DNA from: JBAWYM01 sp037143575
Lineage (GTDB): Bacteria > Patescibacteriota > Gracilibacteria > Peribacterales > Peribacteraceae
Assembly (NCBI GenBank): GCA_037143575.1
Contig: JBAWYM010000022.1
Coordinates: 1-26,026, forward strand
Direction: 5' to 3'
Length of the DNA: 26,026 nt
The position numbers and the translations under genes are program-made. The notes below the pieces were generated by a model. It had not been told where the DNA came from, searched no databases, and was given only the letters and a program-made list of their open reading frames with translations. Positions 14,107-19,735 of this stretch are shown here, piece by piece. Every line of letters begins with the position of its first letter. Positions within the stretch are counted from its first letter, which is position 1.

Positions 14107-14352
14107 ATGTTCAGCGATTATCTTTTTACGGGATTCTTGGTGGCCATAATTTCTCTTCCTATTCTCCTAGTATTTTTTCTTGTAAGGGAGTTATTTTTCT
14201 CAAAACCGAAGCCTTCTTCTATTAGTCCCTGGATTGCATATCCAATCTTACTTGTTGGGATTGCACTGTTACTGCCATTGATGCCTTTCATCATGACGGT
14301 ATTTATTTGTACTTTGAAGCAATGGATTTTTCCTGGAAGCGGTTGTATGTGA
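14107..14352 (+). CDS. small two-helix membrane protein
   Basis: An 81-residue ORF starting 13 bp after gyrB. It has two hydrophobic segments (about residues 7-28 and 42-70) separated by a short basic, serine-rich loop (FSKPKPSSIS). No recognised family. It is AT-rich compared with gyrB and may be translated from the gyrB transcript. The following 195 bp up to hisS contain open but overlapping frames without recognisable content and a small 7-bp hairpin (GCAGGGA/TCCCTGC, 14437-14454). Confidence 0.5.
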   Translation: MFSDYLFTGFLVAIISLPILLVFFLVRELFFSKPKPSSISPWIAYPILLVGIALLLPLMPFIMTVFICTLKQWIFPGSGCM

Positions 14353-14547
14353 ATGATGTCGTTCTGACTTGTTCACTCGAAGTATTACGAGCAGCATCAG
14401 GAATACGTTCAACGAAAGGGCTCTGGGCTTCGACCCGCAGGGAAGTATCCCTGCTCTCCTATACTTGTATCCCTTTTCTGAAAATATTTGGAATCGTCGA
14501 TCACCTCAATCGCAATTTGCAAATCAAGAAATCGCAAATCATTGCCC

Positions 14548-15900
14548 TCATTCATCCGAATCCGCAATATTCCCGAACTGATCCCGCAGCGTATACGTAT
14601 CCAGATTCTTCTCGCCGAGGATCTTGGCGATGTGCTCGATGATGCCTTCGAAAGGGACTTCCTGCTGCTTCCCGGCTTTCATATCGCGGAGGATGATCGT
14701 TGCGCGCTTCACTTCCAGTTTGCCGAGGAGGAGGGCGAATCGCGCTTCGAACTTATCCGCGAGGCGCATCTGGCTCTTGAGGCTGGCTTCGCCGAGAGCA
14801 CCGACGGTGTGGATGCCGTGATCGCGCAGTGCGGAAATGAGGAGGAGACAGGATTTCTTGGCTTCGGGACCCAGCTGCGCGACGAAGACGTCCACTTGGT
14901 CTTTGTGTGGGGGGGCGACGTTGGCTTCCTTCATATGCCACATCACGCGTTCCATGCCCACGGAGAATCCGATTCCAGGGGTGGGTTTGCCGCCGAGGAG
15001 CTCGATGAGACCGTCGTACCGTCCTCCACCTGCAACCGCATTCTGTGCGCCCGTGGAAGCATCCCAGAACTCGAAGACCGTTTGCGTGTAGTAGTCGAGC
15101 CCGCGGACGAGCCCGGGATTGGGAACGGCAACGATGCCGAGCGCATCGAGATATTCCAGGAAGGTCGCATGGTACTGCTTGCTCTCATCGGAGAGGAATT
15201 GTTCAAGTGTTGGGGCGCCCTTGAGGAGGATGCGCGTGTCTTCTTCCTTGGAGTCGAGGAGCCGGAGAGGGTTCTGTTCCAAGCGCTTGCGATCTTGCTC
15301 GGAGAGGTGCCGCTCTTTCCCGATGAAGAAATCTTTGAGCGCGGCGACGTACGCACGGCGGTTGTCTCCCGTTCCGATGTTATTGGTCTGCACGGTAAGC
15401 CGATTCATGATCTGCAGATCGGAGAAGATTTTGGAAAGGACGTGGATGAGCTGGGCATCCAGACTGGGATCCCGCAGCCCGATGACCTCGAAGGTGAATT
15501 GGTTGAACTGACGGTAACGGCCTTTCTGCGGGCGGTCGTGACGGAAGTTGGGGCCGATGGAGTAGAGCTGGACAGGCTGCGGGAGCTGCTGCATCGAGTG
15601 TTCGATGTAGGCGCGGCAGGTCGCCGCGGTGGTTTCCGGCCGCAGAGCCAGCTGCATCTGGTCATCGCCTTCACCGTGCTTGCTGCTCACGAGGTAGAGC
15701 TCTTTCTCGATGGCATCCGTGTGCTCACCGATCCCGCGCTCGAAGACTCTGCGGTCCTCGAAGATAGGCGTCTCGATCCGCTTGAAACCGGCCTGACGAG
15801 CCCGATGTCGTACGGCTTTCTTGATATACGTCATGTACCGCTGATCCTCGGGGAGGATGTCGTGGGTACCTTTCGGTGTGCGGAATTGTGGATCGGCCAT
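14548..15900 (-). CDS. hisS: histidyl-tRNA synthetase
   Basis: A 450-residue class II synthetase. Motif 1 begins with TPKGTHDILPEDQ. The motif 2 region is FRHDRPQKGRYRQFNQF. The histidine-specific motifs LVRGLDYYT and GGGRYDGL are present, and motif 3 is GIGFSVGMERVMW. The anticodon-binding domain follows (DVFVAQLG to the end), with about 20 extra C-terminal residues rich in Asp/Asn. Its substrate tRNA-His is encoded on the same strand 3.7 kb upstream. A toxin gene ends 60 bp before its start. TATTCT (15913-15918, minus strand) is a weak candidate -10, and the leader is pyrimidine-rich without a Shine-Dalgarno site. Confidence 0.96.
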   Translation of the reverse strand: MADPQFRTPKGTHDILPEDQRYMTYIKKAVRHRARQAGFKRIETPIFEDRRVFERGIGEHTDAIEKELYLVSSKHGEGDDQMQLALRPETTAATCRAYIEHSMQQLPQPVQLYSIGPNFRHDRPQKGRYRQFNQFTFEVIGLRDPSLDAQLIHVLSKIFSDLQIMNRLTVQTNNIGTGDNRRAYVAALKDFFIGKERHLSEQDRKRLEQNPLRLLDSKEEDTRILLKGAPTLEQFLSDESKQYHATFLEYLDALGIVAVPNPGLVRGLDYYTQTVFEFWDASTGAQNAVAGGGRYDGLIELLGGKPTPGIGFSVGMERVMWHMKEANVAPPHKDQVDVFVAQLGPEAKKSCLLLISALRDHGIHTVGALGEASLKSQMRLADKFEARFALLLGKLEVKRATIILRDMKAGKQQEVPFEGIIEHIAKILGEKNLDTYTLRDQFGNIADSDE

Positions 15901-15960
15901 AGAGAAATGGAGAGAATAGGCTAAGCCTACCAGTGTGCATCACAAGATGGAAGGCTGGTG

Positions 15961-16218
15961 TCAGGGTTTCTTGTACACGTCTTTCCGATGACCAACGCGG
16001 AATATGCGGACTGCTTCTCGTTCGAAGTCCACATCGTAGATGATACGGTAGACACCGGAGCGGAAGGACCTTGATCCCTTCAATTCTCCTGTAAGCCGCT
16101 TACCATCCATGAAGCGAGTGCTCAGGGAGTGAATATCCTCTGCCAATTGTTGCTGGACAGGAAAATCAAAAGAGCTGAGCGCTTTTTTCGCGCTTCGTTC
16201 AACGACGATGCTGAACAT
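15961..16218 (-). CDS. RelE/ParE-family toxin
   Basis: An 85-residue toxin of the RelE/ParE fold: SIVVERSAKKALSSFDFPVQ at the N terminus, then LTGELKGSRSFRSGVYRIIYDVD and the C-terminal VRIFRVGHRKDVYKK. This matches the RelE-type pattern L.G...YR.G.YRiiY......i.v..v.hR..vY. RelE-like toxins usually cleave mRNA on the ribosome; ParE-like ones poison gyrase. Sequence alone leans to RelE. The start codon overlaps the end of the antitoxin gene by 20 bp, a typical toxin-antitoxin arrangement. It lies immediately upstream of hisS. Confidence 0.9.
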   Translation of the reverse strand: MFSIVVERSAKKALSSFDFPVQQQLAEDIHSLSTRFMDGKRLTGELKGSRSFRSGVYRIIYDVDFEREAVRIFRVGHRKDVYKKP

Positions 16219-16510
16219 AGTCCTTCAATTGGAAAGGTACGAATTTTCCGTGATCTCTGGCTTGTATGACGCTTTCGATGAATTCTTCCTTGAATTCGCC
16301 TTCATCATCTCCTGTTTTGCTTGTGTCGCTCGTGTCTCCTCCTGCCTGACGGATGCGCTCGAAGAAACGGCGGATCCAAGTGGAGGCATCTTCACCGGTT
16401 TCGCGTGCGAGCATGAGCACCTCATCCTTCAGGTCCGCATCGATGCGAATCGTGAGGGTAGTCATCCGTACGATCTTCTTTTTTTGCTTGGAACGTGAAA
16501 GTGATGGCAT
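16199..16510 (-). CDS. ribbon-helix-helix antitoxin of the RelE-like toxin
   Basis: A 103-residue protein. Residues 16-50 (MTTLTIRIDADLKDEVLMLA followed by ARETGEDASTWIRRFFE) are a ribbon-helix-helix domain of the RelB/DinJ type. An acidic linker leads to the toxin-binding C terminus (ARDHGKFVPFQLKDYVQHR). The family usually starts at residue 16, but TTGACT-N17-TACAAT ends 6 nt before the ATG at 16510. That points to a leaderless mRNA and a 15-residue Lys/Arg-rich N-terminal extension. It should neutralise the toxin and repress its own promoter. Confidence 0.85.
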   Translation of the reverse strand: MPSLSRSKQKKKIVRMTTLTIRIDADLKDEVLMLARETGEDASTWIRRFFERIRQAGGDTSDTSKTGDDEGEFKEEFIESVIQARDHGKFVPFQLKDYVQHRR

Positions 16511-16516
16511 GTCCTT

Positions 16517-16545
16517 ATTGTATGTGCATTGTTAGTGCGAGTCAA
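16517..16545 (-). promoter_or_regulatory. promoter of the toxin-antitoxin operon
   Basis: Minus strand: TTGACT (16540-16545), 17-nt spacer, TACAAT (16517-16522), 6 nt to the ATG. This is one of the best promoters in the window. Confidence 0.7.
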
Positions 16546-16565
16546 ACCGAATGAGTCGTTTCCGA

Positions 16566-17501
16566 TTACTTCGTAAGCAGATCGTACGGATTCGTAGCGA
16601 GCCCAGCGATACCGTCAACAAATATTGTTTTTAGGATGCCTGCTCTGGGCTTCTTTCGTAAGTGCTGTCTCAGTCGTCCATTCGCGAACATTCCACCTCC
16701 AAGAATAGCAGTAGGTATAGCTCCAGACGCCACAGTTAGCATTGTGCCTCCCGTGGCATACGCCGCAGAGAGTAGTCCGGCAAGTCCGGTTTTCACTGCT
16801 GCTATCCCCGCAGCCGCACCATACATACCCACAGCACCAATAGAACTTCCAGCCATTGCACCGACAACTGGATGTTTTTTCATTAACCGTGAGCCAATAT
16901 ATCCTGTTGCTAACGGAACAGCTGCCATGCCGGCTGCAAGTGATATGCCGGCCGTTGTCGATAAGCTCGCTCCAGCACCCAGCAGAGGAACGGCGGCCAT
17001 ACCTTCAATTCCCGTTTGTACTCCTTTGGTCAGAAGTGAATATGCAAAATAGGGATATCCGGCAATTACTGGGGCTGCGACTGTTCCGATTCCTGCAGCG
17101 ATAGTATCTTTCGCGAAGCCAGTTACATTCTCCGGGGTAATCGCATTTTGATTGAGAGGCGCATTATATATGGTAGGCTGAGGAGGTTGATGAATATCGT
17201 GATGAGGAGGCTCGTCATGTGAATCTCTGTGTTCTGCAAACGGTGGGGGCTGCAGTCCTGCTTCCGGTCTCGCATTGATTCCAAGAGATTCGGCGATAGG
17301 TGGATTCTTCGCTTGCAAGCCGGGCATCCGGAAGAGCTTTCGAGCACCTGTTGCTACTTTATCTCCCACATAATTAAGGGTGTCATCCACTGATTGTTCC
17401 AATCTCAATCTGGCCTGTTCCGGAAGCGTTTCTATACGACCGCTCAATATAGTGTGTAGAGGAGATTGAATATGTTCGTTGTTGTTTCTGAGGATGTTCA
17501 T
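16566..17501 (-). CDS. hypothetical Gly/Ala-rich multi-helix membrane protein
   Basis: A 311-residue protein with no recognised family. Residues 1-110 are hydrophilic, with a Pro/His-rich stretch (PPHHDIHQPPQPTIYN). From about 125 to 285 there are several small-residue hydrophobic helices rich in Gly, Ala, Ser and Thr (IAAGIGTVAAPVIAGYPYFA, ISLAAGMAAVPLATGYIGS, AGSSIGAVGMYGAAAGIAAV, ASGAIPTAILGGGMF), separated by short basic loops (RLMKKHP, RLRQHLRKKPR). Such glycine-zipper helices occur in pore-forming or scaffold proteins, but no function can be assigned. A good promoter lies upstream. The gene is AT-richer than its neighbours, consistent with accessory DNA. Confidence 0.7.
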   Translation of the reverse strand: MNILRNNNEHIQSPLHTILSGRIETLPEQARLRLEQSVDDTLNYVGDKVATGARKLFRMPGLQAKNPPIAESLGINARPEAGLQPPPFAEHRDSHDEPPHHDIHQPPQPTIYNAPLNQNAITPENVTGFAKDTIAAGIGTVAAPVIAGYPYFAYSLLTKGVQTGIEGMAAVPLLGAGASLSTTAGISLAAGMAAVPLATGYIGSRLMKKHPVVGAMAGSSIGAVGMYGAAAGIAAVKTGLAGLLSAAYATGGTMLTVASGAIPTAILGGGMFANGRLRQHLRKKPRAGILKTIFVDGIAGLATNPYDLLTK

Positions 17502-17533
17502 GGTGTTTGTTGGTATTGGTTATTTCAATCACT

Positions 17534-17562
17534 ATTATAGTACAAAACAACATTATCCACAA
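17534..17562 (-). promoter_or_regulatory. promoter of the Gly/Ala-rich membrane protein gene
   Basis: Minus strand: TTGTGG (17557-17562), 17-nt spacer, perfect TATAAT (17534-17539). The leader is about 25 nt and AC-rich, without a Shine-Dalgarno site. Confidence 0.6.
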
Positions 17563-17600
17563 TACTCAATCCTCTGATTGTTCGGTCCATTATGACCTCC

Positions 17601-18170
17601 TTACACCTCCCGTTTACCACTTCCAAAAGCCAATCTGACGGGATCTTCGATTCCGAAGGCCGTGACGACGTCGAGGGCATTTCCGTTCTCTGCGTAGGTT
17701 TGATCAATGATATCCATCATCGCCTGCTTCACGACGATGCACCCCATACTCCGATAGCGCTCTCCCTCGGCGAACATCCGGGCTTCGTTGCCGTATTCGT
17801 GGATACCGTAGGCTGTATCTTCTGTGCCGTTCTTGTAGAGCCGGAGGAAGCGCCCGCTTGGGCCGAAGGTCATGTGGTCGCCTTTGATGTCACGGGACTT
17901 GGCTACCCAGGACTTTTCGGGAGTTGCAGCGTTGTAGCACCGGCCGATGTAGCAGACGTACCTGCGCTGGCCGGTAGCGACCGAGAAACGCACGTACCGA
18001 CCATCACTGTGGATGAGGAATCCTTCGTTGTCTTTGGTATCCACCACGAACCGGTCACCCGTTTCGGGTTGCCATTCCATGATGGAAACGGAGAGGGGAA
18101 CGGGGGCCGGATACGCTGGTGGTGCCTGGAGGGCAAGGTTCAGCGCGATAGCGAAGAAGATTTGAAGCAA
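17601..18170 (-). CDS. L,D-transpeptidase (YkuD-type) catalytic domain protein
   Basis: A 189-residue exported protein. A short hydrophobic N terminus (MLQIFFAIALNLALQ) probably directs export. The YkuD active-site pattern is visible as H124 (YGIHEYGN) and C144 in RSMGCIVV, with serine 141. Canonical enzymes have SHGCIR(M), so the usual second histidine is Met here and the arginine is Val. The enzyme class makes 3-3 peptidoglycan cross-links or anchors proteins. The start is TTG because an in-frame TAG lies three codons upstream. The alternative ATG at residue 31 would remove the export signal. Confidence 0.75.
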   Translation of the reverse strand: MLQIFFAIALNLALQAPPAYPAPVPLSVSIMEWQPETGDRFVVDTKDNEGFLIHSDGRYVRFSVATGQRRYVCYIGRCYNAATPEKSWVAKSRDIKGDHMTFGPSGRFLRLYKNGTEDTAYGIHEYGNEARMFAEGERYRSMGCIVVKQAMMDIIDQTYAENGNALDVVTAFGIEDPVRLAFGSGKREV

Positions 18171-18270
18171 AGATGGCTATTCTTTGCATTCTAGGGATAC
18201 CCGTCAATGCTCAAAGTCCTGAATATTGATGCGAAAAAGGTTGCAATTACGCGGTGAAATATCTCTTAAC

Positions 18271-18289
18271 TGTACAATAAATTTGTACA
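18271..18289. promoter_or_regulatory. palindrome, possible operator
   Basis: TGTACAA (18271-18277), 5-nt spacer TAAAT, TTGTACA (18283-18289). A perfect 7-bp dyad in the non-coding 18171-18363 gap, about 100 bp upstream of the L,D-transpeptidase gene and downstream of hicB. It resembles binding sites of dimeric repressors. Confidence 0.35.
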
Positions 18290-18363
18290 AGGAGAATATT
18301 GGATCGATTGGCTTCTTCGGGGGCAATTTCGTCAGATTGAAAATGGCACAATAATCGGTGAAT

Positions 18364-18627
18364 TTACATGGAAACGGTAATGGTGTGGAAACTGATATTC
18401 ACAGGCATATAGCTCTTCAGAAGTGCTTTCACCTCCTTTTCCTCAGCCAAGAGCGCAATGATTTCCTGAATGTTGCTCAGAGCTTCATCCAGCGTTTTGC
18501 CCTGGGAATAACAGCCGGGGAGAATCGGACATTCCACCACGTAGAAGCCGTCTTCGTCCTTTTCGACGACCAATAGCAGAGTGGTTTGTCGTGTGGAATG
18601 TGCCTTTGGAGTACGGAGCGGCGACAC
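18364..18627 (-). CDS. HicB-like antitoxin, orphan
   Basis: An 87-residue protein. The core LLLVVEKDEDGFYVVECPIL, then PGCYSQGKTLDEALSNIQEI, matches the HicB partial RNase H-like fold. It lacks an evident DNA-binding C terminus. A start at GTG 18627 is supported by TACAAT (18635-18640, minus strand) 7 nt upstream; this adds about 17 residues before the usual family start. No HicA toxin (about 60 residues, double-stranded-RNA-binding fold) is adjacent on either side, so it is either orphaned or serves another role. Confidence 0.8.
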   Translation of the reverse strand: MSPLRTPKAHSTRQTTLLLVVEKDEDGFYVVECPILPGCYSQGKTLDEALSNIQEIIALLAEEKEVKALLKSYMPVNISFHTITVSM

Positions 18628-18634
18628 CGTCGCA

Positions 18635-18640
18635 ATTGTA
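18635..18640 (-). promoter_or_regulatory. -10 box of the hicB-like gene
   Basis: TACAAT on the minus strand, 7 nt before the GTG start; no clear -35. Confidence 0.45.
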
Positions 18641-18699
18641 TTGTGGATCAGAAGATTCGTTTATCGGCACTGGTTCTCAAATTTTCCGGTTTCATGACT

Positions 18700-18728
18700 T
18701 TGTATATGAATGTAAATATGTTAATAAT
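18700..18728 (+). promoter_or_regulatory. promoter of the 140-residue hypothetical gene
   Basis: TTGTAT (18700-18705), 17-nt spacer, AATAAT (18723-18728), 5 nt to ATG. It fits the leaderless pattern. Confidence 0.45.
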
Positions 18729-18733
18729 CATCT

Positions 18734-19156
18734 ATGAAAGCATCTCCAAAACCGTTGACCGACGATGAGCTGGAGAAAACACGTCGAGAGAGGGATGAAG
18801 CGATAGTGGCAGAGGATGCAACAACGGTACTTCAGATGACGAATGCCCTCCTAACGAGAGCGGTTCTCGGGGTAAGCGCTAATGATCTTGCTGCACAAGG
18901 GAGGGCGTTGTACTTGGAGGGAATGAGACTTGCGTGTCAGAATGAGAATGCTTCGGTGTATTTTGAGGCAGCAAAAAGTGTCCTTTGGTCAGCAGTCCAT
19001 CGTGGGATCAAAGACGAAAAAAGCGGAGAAAGGGAGCTCCCGCCAGCTGTTAGTAAGTGTTGGTATGCTTTGCGTCTATTGGGTGTTGAGTGGGAGGTTT
19101 TCGACACGTTGGTGTTTCGTTTGCGACAAGAACGAGATGAACTGAGACGTGAATAG
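18734..19156 (+). CDS. hypothetical helical protein
   Basis: A 140-residue soluble protein, predicted almost entirely helical with many charged residues and no recognised family. It starts with a basic segment (MKASPKPLTDDELEKTRRER), continues with alanine-rich helices (LAAQGRALYLEGMRLACQNE) in a TPR-like style, and ends in RLRQERDELRRE. The leaderless-type promoter supports the ATG. The stop codon lies 4 bp before the left copy of the tRNA-derived direct repeat (19160), so it borders the mini-element. Confidence 0.65.
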   Translation: MKASPKPLTDDELEKTRRERDEAIVAEDATTVLQMTNALLTRAVLGVSANDLAAQGRALYLEGMRLACQNENASVYFEAAKSVLWSAVHRGIKDEKSGERELPPAVSKCWYALRLLGVEWEVFDTLVFRLRQERDELRRE

Positions 19157-19159
19157 ATG

Positions 19160-19180
19160 TGGGGCGAGCGATGGGATTTG
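19160..19180. repeat. direct repeat: copy of the last 21 nt of tRNA-His
   Basis: Perfect 21-bp match to 19599-19619, which is the 3' end of the tRNA-His gene up to and including the encoded CCA. It marks the outer left end of the 418-bp element. Confidence 0.9.
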
Positions 19181-19260
19181 TCCGTCTTCGCGGCGTGAGA
19201 GTATTTGGTGGTTGCTCCTCTTTGCAGGTTTGTGCCTGCGATACCGCTACGACGCGACTA

Positions 19261-19500
19261 TCAGAAATGCTTTTTCGTGAATGCACGGCCAGACTGAGTT
19301 TTAAGGAACTGTTCAAAAGCTTCTGCCTTTGATCGTTCTTGAAAGGAAATGGAATTCTTTACTCTCCAAGGTTTGAATTTGTTTGTGTGGATGCTATCTC
19401 CGTCATTGTGCTCTTGCAGTCTTTTTTCCAAATCACTTGTTACTCCGACATACCAATGAGACGAGCTGCCGATGGATTCGAAAATGTAGACGTAGTGCAT
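19261..19500 (-). CDS. small GIY-YIG nuclease domain protein
   Basis: A 79-residue single-domain GIY-YIG protein. The first strand has VYI (Y5) in HYVYIFES. The second has YVG (17-19) in HWYVGVTSDLEKRLQEHN, which also supplies the catalytic R27 and H31. The metal-binding glutamate is E63 in KAEAFEQFLKTQSG. It resembles the short UvrC/Slx1-type stand-alone members common in CPR and other bacteria. The open frame continues upstream into the tRNA gene, but only the ATG at 19500 gives a family-like start. It lies 100 bp downstream of tRNA-His on the same strand, inside the inverted-repeat-bounded element. Confidence 0.87.
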   Translation of the reverse strand: MHYVYIFESIGSSSHWYVGVTSDLEKRLQEHNDGDSIHTNKFKPWRVKNSISFQERSKAEAFEQFLKTQSGRAFTKKHF

Positions 19501-19559
19501 AATCGAGGGCGCGAAGCCATCGCGTCGAAGCGGGATCGCCACCTTCGACTCCAGTGAAG

Positions 19560-19595
19560 AAAAACATGTCTGCGGTGCTCTCTCACCGCGGAGAC
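19560..19595 (-). terminator. intrinsic terminator of tRNA-His
   Basis: Minus strand: GTCTCCGCGGTG, loop AGAGAG, CACCGCAGAC, then AUG and a U5 run (19560-19564). The stem is 10 bp with a 2-nt bulge. It starts 3-4 nt after the CCA end. Confidence 0.7.
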
Positions 19596-19598
19596 GGA

Positions 19599-19676
19599 TG
19601 GGGCGAGCGATGGGATTTGAACCCACGACATCCAGGACCACAACCTGGCGCTCTAACCAACTGAGCTACGCTCGCC
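19599..19676 (-). tRNA. tRNA-His (anticodon GUG)
   Basis: Minus-strand cloverleaf. The acceptor stem GCGAGCG/CGCTCGC is extended by the tRNA-His-specific G-1 (19676) pairing with C73. The D arm is GCTC/GAGC. The anticodon stem CCAGG/CCTGG holds loop TTGTGGT, giving anticodon GTG. The T arm is GTGGG, TTCAAAT, CCCAT. The CCA end is encoded (19601-19599). It carries the identity elements read by HisRS, whose gene is on the same strand 3.7 kb downstream. Confidence 0.97.
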
Positions 19677-19694
19677 ACGTCTAAGAGCGACGCT

Positions 19695-19723
19695 ATCCTA
19701 CAGACTCATCGGCAAATCTCCAA
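19695..19723 (-). promoter_or_regulatory. promoter of tRNA-His
   Basis: Minus strand: TTGGAG (19718-19723), 17-nt spacer, TAGGAT (19695-19700), 18 nt before the tRNA 5' end. It starts only 12 bp after the stop of the PKD protein gene. Confidence 0.5.
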
Positions 19724-19735
19724 CGGGAGAATCGA

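Larger units (their letters stand above)
19181..19598. mobile_element. tRNA-His-adjacent mini-element with GIY-YIG cargo
   Basis: A 418-bp segment flanked by perfect 21-bp direct repeats (19160-19180 and 19599-19619). Its ends are terminal inverted repeats: left 19181-19201 (TCCGTCTTCGCGG then CGTGAGAG) and right 19580-19598, whose complement reads TCCGTCTCCGCGG then TGAGAG (one substitution and a 2-bp gap). The only gene inside is the GIY-YIG nuclease. The layout direct repeat, inverted repeat, cargo, inverted repeat, direct repeat is that of a transposon with target duplication. The target is exactly the tRNA 3' end, as for integrases and casposons. The right inverted repeat also forms part of the tRNA terminator. 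Confidence 0.7.

Noticed and set aside
14353..14547. Possible gene remnant between the small membrane protein and hisS
   Set aside because: Overlapping open frames exist, but none has a recognisable domain, promoter or codon pattern; I cannot support a pseudogene call.
19501..19641. Upstream extension of the GIY-YIG frame into the tRNA
   Set aside because: The translation (SNPIARPI type) is the usual artefact of reading a tRNA 3' end; the family start is at 19500.
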